Shown here: positions 17,801-26,539 of the stretch, piece after piece | Numbering within the stretch: position 1 is the stretch's first letter | Layout of the letters: each line of letters begins with the position of its first letter | Assembly: GCF_011806425.1 (NCBI RefSeq) | Contig: NZ_JAATOV010000001.1 | Span: 1-64,000 of the forward strand | DNA from: Thalassospira lucentensis | GTDB taxonomy: Bacteria; Pseudomonadota; Alphaproteobacteria; Rhodospirillales; Thalassospiraceae | DNA: 64,000 nt | Direction of reading: 5' to 3' | Translations under genes and position numbers: made by a program | Notes under the pieces: model-generated | What the model was told of the DNA's origin: nothing | Seen by the model: only the letters and a program-made list of their open reading frames with translations | The model's database searches: none

Positions 17801-18754
17801 TCAGCTTTGTACGCCGTGGCCTGAATACATGGCATGCCCGGAAATGCCTAAATGCGGTGCGAATTCAGCTTTAAGGATGGTCCCTGTATCAGATTCCGTA
17901 ATGTAAAGCGTTCGGTTATCAGGGCCACCAAACGCGCAATTGGTGGTCCCCAATCCGCGCGGTGAACGGACCACCGCAATAGGCCGGCCCAAAACATCAT
18001 GCACCCAAACCAGCCCCATCCCGGTCTGGCACACGACGACACCACCGGCATCCGTCAGTGCCAAGCCATCCGGCCCGGCACGCCCGCCACTAAATTGCAA
18101 GAATAGACCAGCCTTCACCACACGACCACTTGGCGAAATCGGAAGGCGCCAAACAGCATTGGCCCGGGTCACAGCCAGATACAAAACGTGCTCCGACAGA
18201 TCCAACACCAGTCCATTCGGACTTGGCACGGTGTTGATCAAACATGTCAGTTCGCCGCTTTGCGGATTCCAGCGATACACGCGCCCGGTCGGGTCCTGCA
18301 GACCTGTTTGCCCCTGATCCGTGAAGTACAGCATGCCGTCGCGATCAAAATGCAGGTCATTGCAGCCTTTAAAGCCCTCTGACTCCGCATCGCGTAGTAC
18401 GGGCGTTACTCCCCCCGTTACCGGGTCGAGCAACATGATACCATTTTGGAAATCGGCAATAAAAATTCGGCCGTCCTGATGAATTTTCAGGCCATTTGGT
18501 TGACCGTCATATTCAGCAACCTGACTGACCTGTCCATCTGGGGACGCTTTAAAAACACGCCCGAATGGAATATCGACAAAATACAGGTTCCCTTCCCGAT
18601 CAAAGGACGGGCCTTCCAGAAAACAGTCAACCACCGCGCCCCGACGGTTCCGTTCTGCCCAATAGGAACTGACATTCCGTCGCCGCAAGGATTCGGGCAA
18701 CTCGGTAAAGACCGTCGCATCAATGACGACAGGTTGTGGAAAAGGATAACTCAT
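17801..18754 (-). CDS. SMP-30/gluconolactonase family lactonase
   Basis: 317 residues. Six-bladed beta-propeller family: metal-binding glutamate in FLEGPSFDREGNLYFVDI (about residue 48), the later blades CNDLHFDRDGMLYFTDQG, SPNGLVLDLSEHVLYLA and PDGLALTDAGG. Characterised relatives hydrolyse sugar-acid lactones (gluconolactone, xylonolactone) using calcium or zinc. No signal peptide, so cytoplasmic. Last gene of the minus-strand set that begins with an amidohydrolase of a lactonase family and a TRAP transporter; two lactonase-type enzymes suggest aldonic or aldaric acid breakdown. Confidence 0.85.
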   Translation of the reverse strand: MSYPFPQPVVIDATVFTELPESLRRRNVSSYWAERNRRGAVVDCFLEGPSFDREGNLYFVDIPFGRVFKASPDGQVSQVAEYDGQPNGLKIHQDGRIFIADFQNGIMLLDPVTGGVTPVLRDAESEGFKGCNDLHFDRDGMLYFTDQGQTGLQDPTGRVYRWNPQSGELTCLINTVPSPNGLVLDLSEHVLYLAVTRANAVWRLPISPSGRVVKAGLFLQFSGGRAGPDGLALTDAGGVVVCQTGMGLVWVHDVLGRPIAVVRSPRGLGTTNCAFGGPDNRTLYITESDTGTILKAEFAPHLGISGHAMYSGHGVQS

Positions 18755-18757
18755 ATT

Positions 18758-20053
18758 TTACCTTCCGAGGCTCCAAGACGGGAACCAAAGCGCGATGTCA
18801 GGAACAGCAATCAAAAGCAGGATGAAAAGGAGAATAATCACAAAGAATGGGGCTACACCAAGTGCGACATCTTCGACCGTGACCTTGTCTGACGAACTGG
18901 CCACAACAAACAAGATAACCCCAAGAGGTGGCGTTAACTGCCCTAACTCGATCAGGATCACAACAAACACGCCAAACCATACTGGATCGACGCCCATCGC
19001 CATCAGGGCAGGAAATATCACCGGCACAATAATAGCGATCATGCCCAGACCTTCCATAAAGCATCCAAGAACGGCGAAGGTCACCATGATCATCAGCAAG
19101 AAGACGAATTTCGAATAACCCGATGTTTCAAGCCAGTGAGCCAGATTATCACCAACACCGGACAACGCCGTGGCATAGGCAAAAATCATCGAAGTAAATA
19201 CGATGAAAAGGATGTTCCCGCTCATCCGCAACGTGCGCGAAATGGCCTCTATCATCATCGTTTTGGAAACGCGACGATAAATGGCCGCGATAGCTGTCGC
19301 GCCGATCACACCGATCGCCCCGGCTTCGGTCGGTGTCGCCAGACCACCATAAATGCTGCCCAGAACCACAAAAATCAGCAATAGAAACGGCAAGATATCA
19401 CCAGCAGCACGGCGCAGCTCGCCGGCACTCGGCTTGGTCCGTTCGACAGGCACCAACGACGGGTTACGCCAGATCCGCAACATGATAAAGCCCATATAGG
19501 CCAGCGCCAGCAAGATACCGGGAACAAGACCTGCGGCAAAAAGATGGGCAATCGACGTTTCAGTAAACGTCGCGTAGATGATCATCGTGATCGATGGAGG
19601 GATCAAAATACCAAGCGTCCCGCCAGCAGCCAACGACCCAGCCACGATACGACGATTGTAACCACGTTTAGATAATTCTGGCAGGGCAACTGTTGACATC
19701 GCAGCAGCAGTCGGTGCACTGCCCCCCGAAATTGCTGCAAAAATCCCGCAACCGGCAATATTTGTATGAAGCAACCCACCCGGTAGCCAACGGATAAATG
19801 GGGCGACACCGTTATAAAGACGTCCGCTCAAACCACTGCCCAACAGGATCTCTGCCATAAAAACAAAGAGCGGTATGGCCGCGAGAGTAAAGCTGTTGGC
19901 TGATCCCCAACTTACAAGTCCAAGGGCCTTCCAGCCTGAAAATCCGGTTTGCAGCCAGATATAAAGCAAGCCAGCCGTTGAGACGGAAAACTGCACCCAG
20001 AACCCGCCCAGAATGAGACCAACCAAAAGCCCAAAGGCAAGAATGGCTTCCAT
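18758..20053 (-). CDS. TRAP transporter large permease (DctM)
   Basis: 431 residues with 12 or so hydrophobic segments. Family marks: FVFMAEILLGSGLSGRLYNG, the GGSAPTAAAMSTVALPELSKRGY segment that is hallmark of DctM, and GTLGILIPPSITMIIY. It makes the sodium-dependent channel for an organic acid. The start shares its base with the DctQ stop at 20053 (overlap of 1 bp), and the SMP-30 gene begins 3 bp after the stop; translational coupling of the set is likely. Confidence 0.92.
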   Translation of the reverse strand: MEAILAFGLLVGLILGGFWVQFSVSTAGLLYIWLQTGFSGWKALGLVSWGSANSFTLAAIPLFVFMAEILLGSGLSGRLYNGVAPFIRWLPGGLLHTNIAGCGIFAAISGGSAPTAAAMSTVALPELSKRGYNRRIVAGSLAAGGTLGILIPPSITMIIYATFTETSIAHLFAAGLVPGILLALAYMGFIMLRIWRNPSLVPVERTKPSAGELRRAAGDILPFLLLIFVVLGSIYGGLATPTEAGAIGVIGATAIAAIYRRVSKTMMIEAISRTLRMSGNILFIVFTSMIFAYATALSGVGDNLAHWLETSGYSKFVFLLMIMVTFAVLGCFMEGLGMIAIIVPVIFPALMAMGVDPVWFGVFVVILIELGQLTPPLGVILFVVASSSDKVTVEDVALGVAPFFVIILLFILLLIAVPDIALWFPSWSLGR

Positions 20054-20577
20054 TAGTTATCTCTCCTTTCAGGGGGACGAAGCGCCAGCATGAGGTGCTC
20101 AAGCAGGAACAGTGCAAGCACGGCGAAACCGACCGGCAAGGCAAGCTGTGGAATCCATAACGGAGTTTCCATAACGGTTTGGGAAATCTTGCCACGTGAA
20201 AACGAACTGGCGACGAGGTCCGCCGTCCGCCACGCAAACACACAACAGACAGCAATGGCCGTAAGGATGTAAAACACGCGACTTGCACGTTCGAGCGCAG
20301 GCGGCAAAAGATCAGCAATAAACGAAACCCGGAACAGGTCGTTCTTTCTCAATGCCTTCGCCGCACCGAGTACCATCAGCAAAACAACAAAATACCCGAC
20401 AAGTTCCTCGACCACGGCCAAAGAGGTATTGAACACAGACCGTGCGACAATCTCGGCCACGACCAGCCCGACCAGGGCGACAAGAGTCACCCCGGCCAGA
20501 ACCGAAACACCACGTGCCAAACCATTAAACATTTGGCCTACGACACCTGGCACAGCTTTCTCATTGTGCGCCGACAT
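20053..20577 (-). CDS. TRAP transporter small permease (DctQ)
   Basis: 174 residues, four hydrophobic segments (VLAGVTLVALVGLVVAEIVA; VGYFVVLLMVLGAAKAL; VFYILTAIAVCCVFAW; LALPVGFAVLALFLLEHLML). The pattern and the PLWIPQLALPVG segment fit DctQ. It lies 2 bp after the DctP stop and overlaps the DctM start. Confidence 0.9.
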   Translation of the reverse strand: MSAHNEKAVPGVVGQMFNGLARGVSVLAGVTLVALVGLVVAEIVARSVFNTSLAVVEELVGYFVVLLMVLGAAKALRKNDLFRVSFIADLLPPALERASRVFYILTAIAVCCVFAWRTADLVASSFSRGKISQTVMETPLWIPQLALPVGFAVLALFLLEHLMLALRPPERRDN

Positions 20578-20579
20578 GA

Positions 20580-21557
20580 TTATTTGCCGATCGCTTCACG
20601 CACGATTGCCAATGCCTTAACATATTCTGGGCCTTTATCAGCTGCCCATTCTTCCCAATATGCCGCCATTTTCTCACGTGCTGCTGGCAGTTCCGCCTGA
20701 TTGACCTCACCAATGGTCATACCGGCATCTTGCTGCTTGTTCATCTGAACGATTTCATCTTCGTTAAAAGCCGCAGTAATCGCCTGACCTTCTGCGCTGA
20801 CGATTTCTTTCAAAGCCTCACGGTCTTTCTCTGGCAAGTCTTCAAAAGAATCTGCATTGGCAATGATGACCGAGTTCCCGTAATTCACCGGGAACCGGTA
20901 ATTATAGGGCAAGAATTCGTGCCAGTTCTTGGCACCGCCCGCACTTGCAGTCAGGACACCGTCAATCACACCACGTTCAAGCGAGGTCGGCACTTCGCTG
21001 CCCGACAGAGTAATTGGCGAACCACCAAATGCCGCGACGAAGCTTCCTTGTTCTGGCGAGGTCACGCGGATTTTATGCCCGTTCAGATCATCGAGTGATT
21101 TCATATCAAAGGTCGTGAAGAAAACCTGCGACGGATAACGGTATCCTCCCAAATACACGACGCCCTGTTTGGTAAATGCCTCTGCCAGAACCGGCTCCAT
21201 GGCCGCATAAGCTTTTTGCCACTCGGCATCGTTCTCAATCAACAGCGGCAGATTGAGAACACGGGCAATCGGTACACTGCCAGAAAAGAAATAATCAGCA
21301 GCGAAATCAATAATGCCGTCACCGGTTGCCTGCGTAATGTCCGAAGATGCAATTTGCAGCGTTTTACCCAGATGCAGGGTAATGTCCAAATCCCCGCCGG
21401 TTTGTTTAGAAACCTCCTCGGTGATCCTTTTCATGCCCTGAACCGCAGCCGTCGTTGACACCGAAGAGTAGGTATAAGCCGTCCAGTCTGCAGCCTGGGC
21501 TCCCGACGCCGCCAAAAGCACGGATGCGGCAATTGCTGTTGCTTTCAAAATTTTCAT
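20580..21557 (-). CDS. TRAP transporter substrate-binding protein (DctP family)
   Basis: 325 residues. Signal peptide MKILKATAIAASVLLAASGAQA, cleaved before ADWTAY. The mature part has the DctP fold (GVVYLGGYRYPSQVFFT, DLNGHKIRVTSPEQGSFVAAFGGSPITLSGSEVPTSLERGVIDG). Periplasmic binding protein for the DctQM channel encoded downstream. The substrate arginine region (KIRVT) is kept, consistent with a carboxylate ligand. Which carboxylate is unknown. Confidence 0.9.
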   Translation of the reverse strand: MKILKATAIAASVLLAASGAQAADWTAYTYSSVSTTAAVQGMKRITEEVSKQTGGDLDITLHLGKTLQIASSDITQATGDGIIDFAADYFFSGSVPIARVLNLPLLIENDAEWQKAYAAMEPVLAEAFTKQGVVYLGGYRYPSQVFFTTFDMKSLDDLNGHKIRVTSPEQGSFVAAFGGSPITLSGSEVPTSLERGVIDGVLTASAGGAKNWHEFLPYNYRFPVNYGNSVIIANADSFEDLPEKDREALKEIVSAEGQAITAAFNEDEIVQMNKQQDAGMTIGEVNQAELPAAREKMAAYWEEWAADKGPEYVKALAIVREAIGK

Positions 21558-21635
21558 CGTTTCCTCCAGTTTCTGATAATATTTGTCGTCTTTGTGACGC
21601 TCGCATTCAAGGATTTGTTGTTTTTATTCAATGCC

Positions 21636-22595
21636 TTATTTCCAAGGAGTGTTTTCCCAGATTTCTTTGGCGACAGCGGCCTGCTGTTCGGCCAGAGATG
21701 CAAAATCATCTCCTGCAACAAATGAAATCGGGGTACCCTGTTCTGCGGCGGTTTTCTGGAATTCCGGGTTGTCATTTACCGCACGCAGTGCGTCAAGAAG
21801 CGTGTCGCGTACGTCATCTGGCAGACCCGCCGGTGCAACAAGACCGCGATAGGATCCCATCTGAACATCAAAGCCCAATTCACGTGCCGTCGGAACGTCA
21901 GGCGCAAACGTCGAACGTTCAGTATCCAGCACCGCCAAAATCTTTAAATTGTCTTCAAATCCGATTGTCTGGCCGAGTGTCATAGTGCCAACTGCAACGT
22001 GGCCGCCCATGATTGCTGTCCGCGCGTTTGCCGCACCCTTGAAAGGCACAAAGGAGAACTCTACACCCGCGGCCTTCTGCATCAGGATGCCAGCAAAATG
22101 ATCATTCCCGCCAAGGGAAGACAATCCCATTGTCACGGCTCCTGGCTCAGACCGGGCACGCTTGAGTAATTCGTTCAGGTCCTCAACCCCAGAATCTTGG
22201 GCAACAACAATGGTATTCGGGTCCCTCACAAAATTCGCCAGATAGGTAAAGCTCGTGGCATCGTAATCGGCCTTCCTATCCATGGTCAGTGCGAGGGCCG
22301 CCGGCAAATTGAAAGTACCAAGGGTGTAGCCATCCGGTTTTGCCTCGGCAACGGCCGTAAACCCGATTTGCCCACCAGCACCGGGCATATTTTTAACGAC
22401 GACGCTTTCGTCCCCATCAAGCGCCTTTTCGAGGAAACCCCCTACGGTGCGGGCAAGTACGTCTGTTCCGCCCCCGGCAGAAAACCCGACGACAATCTCG
22501 ACAGTTTTCTCGGGATACTGATCGGCTTTGGCTGCCGTGACGGACATTCCGAGCACGGCCAACCCTGAAATCAGGTATTTAAAAGCCTGTTTCAT
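21636..22595 (-). CDS. tctC: Second TTT-family substrate-binding protein (TctC/Bug), without own TctAB
   Basis: 319 residues. Signal peptide MKQAFKYLISGLAVLGMSVTAAKA before DQYPEKT. The mature protein is a close paralogue of the TctC at 13458-14408 along its whole length, including GFSAGGGTDVLART, MPGAGGQIGFTAVAEA and the terminal ENTPWK. It sits between an amidohydrolase gene, whose end overlaps this start by 17 bp, and a TRAP transporter; no TctA or TctB genes are in this operon. It may feed the TctAB pair of the divergent operon, or act as a sensor partner, as orphan Bug proteins do. Confidence 0.88.
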   Translation of the reverse strand: MKQAFKYLISGLAVLGMSVTAAKADQYPEKTVEIVVGFSAGGGTDVLARTVGGFLEKALDGDESVVVKNMPGAGGQIGFTAVAEAKPDGYTLGTFNLPAALALTMDRKADYDATSFTYLANFVRDPNTIVVAQDSGVEDLNELLKRARSEPGAVTMGLSSLGGNDHFAGILMQKAAGVEFSFVPFKGAANARTAIMGGHVAVGTMTLGQTIGFEDNLKILAVLDTERSTFAPDVPTARELGFDVQMGSYRGLVAPAGLPDDVRDTLLDALRAVNDNPEFQKTAAEQGTPISFVAGDDFASLAEQQAAVAKEIWENTPWK

Positions 22596-23649
22596 AAATG
22601 TTTTCTCCCTGAATTATCTTTTTGATTTGTGGAAACTCGACACCATAGGTCTCAGCTGCGGTGCCATAGAACAGGGCTGCGCGCTCATCCGCTGAAAGGG
22701 GACTGGCCAGACGCTTGAACGCATTCCAAAGCACCGGATAGGCAAACATACCTTTATCCACGGGAAAATTGCTCTCGAACATGGTCCTTTTGGCACCAAA
22801 TGCGTTCAGGCAAACATCCACATACGCTTGCCAATCTTGGGCAAGCTCCTCTGACGATGGCGGGGTATCGGACAAGTGATAATCTTTCCCCATTACCATC
22901 AGACCAAAACCACCAATCTTCATCCGGGTATTGGGTAACTGCGCCAATCGTTCAACGCCTGCCTGCCAAGCTGCAAAATGCTCTGAACGGTTATCTCGAT
23001 ATGGTCCGGCACCCAGCGGACCACCAAGATGATCAACAACAACCGTCAAGTCAGGATTGGCGGCAACCAAATCAAAAACGTCGTCAAGTTGGGTCTGATA
23101 TGCCCACACATCAAGAACCAGGCCAGCTTTGGCTACGGCCCTTACTCCGTCGCGAAACGCATCGGCTTTCAGCAAACCAGCTGGTGCAGGTTTGGGATTG
23201 GAGATCAAACGTGGATCAGGATGATGGGCCGTGGTGTTACGAATACCACAAACCATTCCGTCACCAGCCTCCACGAGGGCATCAATCACCGGTTCGGTTG
23301 CAGCACCCAGCATAAAATCGGCCTGTGCGATGATCTTGGCCGGAAATGATGTTGCCCCCGCATCGCACGCCCAACGACGAATGGTTTCAACCTCACCGAC
23401 AGGACGAAGTGCATCGGGCCCATCCGCGCGATAGCCTGTGCGGCACTGGACATAAATGCTGGCACGAACATTGTGTCCTTTGGCCAAATCGGCAAGAAAC
23501 TCTTCACAGCGATATCGACTGCCCGGACGATCCCAAAGATGATGGTGTGCATCCAAAATTGGCTGTTCAGGATCAAGAATAGGCTCCTCATGGCGAGAGA
23601 GCCACTCTTCACGGATGGTCGCGTGCGGGCCCATCATAGGGCCCACCAT
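22579..23649 (-). CDS. Amidohydrolase family 2 / lactonase (COG3618-like TIM-barrel hydrolase)
   Basis: 356 residues from ATG 23649; in-frame ATG codons at 23637 and 23634 are equally possible, as no ribosome site decides. Family marks are the metal ligands in PILDAHHHLWD near the N-terminus, VVDHLGGP in the middle and MFESNFPVDKG near the end. Relatives hydrolyse lactones (L-fuconolactone, 2-pyrone-4,6-dicarboxylate, 4-sulfomuconolactone) or decarboxylate aromatic acids. First gene of the minus-strand catabolic operon, overlapping tctC by 17 bp. Paired with the SMP-30 lactonase at the operon end, it supports a role in sugar-acid or lactone breakdown; substrate unknown. Confidence 0.82.
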   Translation of the reverse strand: MVGPMMGPHATIREEWLSRHEEPILDPEQPILDAHHHLWDRPGSRYRCEEFLADLAKGHNVRASIYVQCRTGYRADGPDALRPVGEVETIRRWACDAGATSFPAKIIAQADFMLGAATEPVIDALVEAGDGMVCGIRNTTAHHPDPRLISNPKPAPAGLLKADAFRDGVRAVAKAGLVLDVWAYQTQLDDVFDLVAANPDLTVVVDHLGGPLGAGPYRDNRSEHFAAWQAGVERLAQLPNTRMKIGGFGLMVMGKDYHLSDTPPSSEELAQDWQAYVDVCLNAFGAKRTMFESNFPVDKGMFAYPVLWNAFKRLASPLSADERAALFYGTAAETYGVEFPQIKKIIQGENIYETGF

Positions 23650-24043
23650 CCACGCACTTTGATATATTGAGTCTGAAGCATGTTGAGGCTCACGTTGGAA
23701 CCCTCAACCAAGGCATTCGCATGCATCGCTATGTTTCCTCCCGCAACCAGCTTGACCTTTGGCCTACCGATCACTTTTTTAATTTCCGAAAGCCTACAGG
23801 ATGAAACACGCTTCACATAAACGAATAATTTTGGTTATTTAATCCAGTTTTCCTTAATAACCCATACAGAAAAAGCCACACAGCCCAAGCGCCCGCCATT
23901 TCATGCGCTTTGGCGTCACAAAAGCCAGATCTCGTTTATGAGAAAAATTGAGGAGTATTAGGAGCTATACAAGGTAACAGCTGTCTTCTGATGAACTCAG
24001 GTGCTTAGCATTTCGGATTTACAGAAAAGCAGAACGATTGCTG
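23650..24043. other. Non-coding stretch upstream of the amidohydrolase operon
   Basis: No convincing ORF. It must hold the promoter of the minus-strand operon; AT-rich sequence at 23815-23870 (TTATTTAATCC, TTCCTTAATAACCC) is the likely place, but I could not fix -35 and -10 boxes. Its right end runs into the 102-bp repeat. Confidence 0.4.
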
Positions 24044-24145
24044 CATACCCCCGAATTATGACAATTCAGGCGGGCTCGGACTGACCACTGATTTTAGGCG
24101 GGAATATGGAGAGCGATGGAGCAGTGATTACATTCTGTAAACACT
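24044..24145 (+). repeat. 102-bp direct repeat, copy B, next to tRNA(CAT)
   Basis: Gapless match to 1723-1824 (about 94 of 102 bases). This copy ends 10 bp short of the tRNA 3' end and keeps the complete right arm of the palindrome at 24118-24150 that copy A has lost. It therefore looks like the older, undisturbed version. No part of the tRNA itself is repeated at copy A. Confidence 0.85.
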
Positions 24146-24150
24146 GCTCC
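24118..24150 (-). terminator. Long palindrome just 3' of the tRNA (hairpin, possible tRNA terminator)
   Basis: Arms GGAGCAGTGATTACA and TGTAAACACTGCTCC (15 bp each, one mismatch) around TTC. On the minus strand it lies 4 bp after the tRNA discriminator base. It lacks a clear T-tract, so it may be a processing or termination hairpin, or a protein-binding and insertion site. In repeat copy A the right arm is interrupted exactly where the transposon-like end begins. Confidence 0.45.
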
Positions 24151-24154
24151 ACGG

Positions 24155-24228
24155 TAGGCCCGGAGGGACTTGAACCCCCAACCAGACCGTTATGAGCGGT
24201 CGGCTCTAACCAATTGAGCTACGGGCCC
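24155..24228 (-). tRNA. tRNA with CAT anticodon (probably Ile2, lysidine type; else Met)
   Basis: A 74-nt cloverleaf on the minus strand: acceptor GGGCCCG with CGGGCCT, D arm GCTC/GAGC, anticodon stem GACCG/CGGTC with loop CTCATAA, T arm GGGGG-TTCAAGT-CCCTC. Discriminator A; the CCA end is not encoded (genomic ACCG). CAT anticodons serve initiator Met, elongator Met or Ile2. The G-C-rich acceptor beginning GGGCC and T-loop TTCAAGT resemble bacterial Ile2 genes more than elongator Met, and the standard pattern of an initiator is absent, but this cannot be settled by eye. Its 5' end is only about 20 bp beyond the rpoD terminator. Confidence 0.9.
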
Positions 24229-24248
24229 CCAAAACTGACATGGGGTCA

Positions 24249-24283
24249 GAAAAAAGACCGCACCAGATCACTGGTGCGGTCCC
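24249..24283 (-). terminator. Intrinsic terminator of rpoD
   Basis: GACCGCACCAG and CTGGTGCGGTC form an 11-bp stem with a 4-bp loop, followed on the minus strand by six T residues. It lies about 55 bp after the rpoD stop and just before the tRNA. Confidence 0.9.
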
Positions 24284-24334
24284 GAAAACTAGCGATTTTC
24301 GAGCTAAGGTCAAGCCCGAACGTCGTGTTATTTC

Positions 24335-26422
24335 TTAATAATCCAAGAACGAACGCAATTTGCGTGAACGTGATGGATGTTTCAGCTTACGCAGTGCTTT
24401 TGCTTCGATCTGACGAATACGTTCGCGGGTCACAGAGAACTGCTGACCAACCTCTTCGAGGGTGTGGTCGGTGTTCATGCCAATCCCGAAACGCATACGC
24501 AAAACACGTTCTTCACGCGGGGTGAGCGATGCCAGAACCCGCGTCGTAGTTTCACGCAAGTTTGCCTGGATCGCCGCATCAAGCGGTTGAACCGCATTTT
24601 TGTCCTCGATGAAATCACCAAGATGGCTGTCTTCCTCGTCCCCGATCGGTGTTTCAAGAGAGATCGGCTCTTTGGCAATTTTCAGAACCTTACGAACCTT
24701 TTCAAGCGGCATCTGCAGTTTTTCTGCCAGCTCTTCCGGGGTCGGTTCACGGCCGATTTCATGCAACATCTGGCGCGAAGTCCGCACAAGCTTGTTGATG
24801 GTCTCTATCATGTGAACCGGGATACGGATCGTACGGGCCTGATCGGCAATAGAACGCGTGATCGCCTGGCGGATCCACCACGTCGCATAAGTCGAGAATT
24901 TATACCCACGGCGATATTCAAACTTATCCACCGCCTTCATCAGGCCGATATTGCCTTCCTGAATAAGGTCGAGGAACTGAAGACCACGGTTGGTGTATTT
25001 TTTCGCAATCGAGATCACAAGGCGCAGGTTGGCCTCGATCATCTCTTTCTTTGCACGGCCTGCTTCGCGTTCGCCCTTGTTGACCACGCTATAAACGCGG
25101 CGGAATTCACCAATCGGCAAGCCGACTTCGGCGGAAACACCACCGATGCCTTCGCGCAGGTTGGCGATTTCTTCAGGATAACGTTCGATAAAGGCTTTCC
25201 AACCCTTGCCCGGCAGGCCCGAAACTCGTTCCATCCAGTTCGGGTCAAGCTCTTGGCCCTGATACTGTTTGATGAAATCGGGACGTTTGATTTTGCAACG
25301 GTCAGCAAAGCGCAGAAGTTTACCTTCAAGGCCCAGCAGACGGTTGTTCAAACCGGTCATGTGATCAAGAAGCTCTTCAATCCGGAAGTTGTTCAAGTGA
25401 ACATCTTCCATCAGGTCGACCATCTCGTTTTTCAACTTGTTATAGCGCTTTTCGGTCGCGGCCGGCACGGCCTCGCCCTTATTATGCGCGACAAGACGCT
25501 GTTCCTGCGCCTTATGCAGCTTTTCGTAGGTTTTCGCAATCAGCTCAAACTTCTCAAGAACCTGCTCGGTCAGCTCTTCTTCCATTTTGGAAAGAGAGAC
25601 ATTGACCTGCTCGTTCTCGTCATCGTCTTCGTCACTGTCGCGTGGGCCCTGGGCCTGCTCTTCTTCCTCGTCATCATCGGATTTTTCAGAAGTCTCGGAC
25701 TCATCGTCGTCCTCTTCTTCCTCTTCACCGATGGTGTGCGGGGTTTCAGTTTCGGCTTCGTCATCATCGTCGTCATTGGCACTGTCGAAGCTTTCGACAT
25801 CTGCCTCTGGATCGACTTCATCTGTGTCGGCGTCTTCGCCTTCGCTTTCCTGGGCTGCGATTTCCGCATCCGGACCACCGCCATAGGTGGTCTCAAGGTC
25901 AATCACATCACGCAGCAAAAGCTCGCCAGCCTGAAGCTGGTCATGCCAATTGACAATCGCACGAATGGTCAGCGGGGATTCACAAATCCCGCCAATCATC
26001 ATGTCACGACCGGCCTCAATACGTTTGGCAATGGCGATTTCGCCTTCGCGCGACAGAAGCTCAACACTGCCCATCTCGCGCAGATACATGCGAACAGGAT
26101 CGTCCGTGCGCCCGACATCATCTTCAGAGATATTACCGCGCGGATCAGCCTCGGCTTCTTCGCTATCGTTATCGTCTGAATCATCCCCATCGATGACATT
26201 GATGCCCATCTCATTGAGATTGCTCATCACGTCTTCGATCTGCTCAGAGGAGAAATGCTCAGAAGGCAGCGCCTTATTCAGCTCATCGACCGAGATGTGG
26301 CCTTTCTCTTTACCTTTGGCAATGAGCTTCTTTATGGCCGACTTATATGTATCGAGAAGAGGTCCGTCTGCGTTTTCAGAAGAGTTCTTTTTCTCTTCAG
26401 CGTTCGAAGTCTTAGACGACAT
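24335..26422 (-). CDS. rpoD: RNA polymerase primary sigma factor (sigma-70)
   Basis: 695 residues. Region 1.1 occupies about 20-80. Region 1.2 begins [30 protein letters not shown]. After the non-conserved region, region 2 is intact ([57 protein letters not shown]), followed by regions 3 and 4 ([20 protein letters not shown]). Residues 191-272 are an extremely acidic, low-complexity stretch of D, E and S inside the non-conserved region; it is long even for this group. It directs RNA polymerase to housekeeping promoters. Follows dnaG on the same strand, as in many proteobacterial macromolecular synthesis operons; no rpsU is present, the preceding gene being yqeY. Confidence 0.97.
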   Translation of the reverse strand: MSSKTSNAEEKKNSSENADGPLLDTYKSAIKKLIAKGKEKGHISVDELNKALPSEHFSSEQIEDVMSNLNEMGINVIDGDDSDDNDSEEAEADPRGNISEDDVGRTDDPVRMYLREMGSVELLSREGEIAIAKRIEAGRDMMIGGICESPLTIRAIVNWHDQLQAGELLLRDVIDLETTYGGGPDAEIAAQESEGEDADTDEVDPEADVESFDSANDDDDDEAETETPHTIGEEEEEDDDESETSEKSDDDEEEEQAQGPRDSDEDDDENEQVNVSLSKMEEELTEQVLEKFELIAKTYEKLHKAQEQRLVAHNKGEAVPAATEKRYNKLKNEMVDLMEDVHLNNFRIEELLDHMTGLNNRLLGLEGKLLRFADRCKIKRPDFIKQYQGQELDPNWMERVSGLPGKGWKAFIERYPEEIANLREGIGGVSAEVGLPIGEFRRVYSVVNKGEREAGRAKKEMIEANLRLVISIAKKYTNRGLQFLDLIQEGNIGLMKAVDKFEYRRGYKFSTYATWWIRQAITRSIADQARTIRIPVHMIETINKLVRTSRQMLHEIGREPTPEELAEKLQMPLEKVRKVLKIAKEPISLETPIGDEEDSHLGDFIEDKNAVQPLDAAIQANLRETTTRVLASLTPREERVLRMRFGIGMNTDHTLEEVGQQFSVTRERIRQIEAKALRKLKHPSRSRKLRSFLDY

Positions 26423-26539
26423 CTATTCCCCGTTTCCCGCTGGGTACAGCCTGTGTACCGTTGTTGTCCCAAGCACTGTGCTCTCAGTGCAAATCACAAA
26501 TAGCCCGACCCCCGATCGTAAGTGCAGAACACCCACGGA

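Noticed and set aside
24044-24228. Classic tRNA integration site (attL/attR) at tRNA(CAT)
   Set aside because: The direct repeat stops 10 bp short of the tRNA and no tRNA 3' segment is present at the other end; no integrase gene is in the region.
24377-26179. 600-codon open frame on the plus strand opposite rpoD
   Set aside because: Antisense shadow of rpoD; its phenylalanine- and valine-rich runs are the complement of the acidic low-complexity codons.
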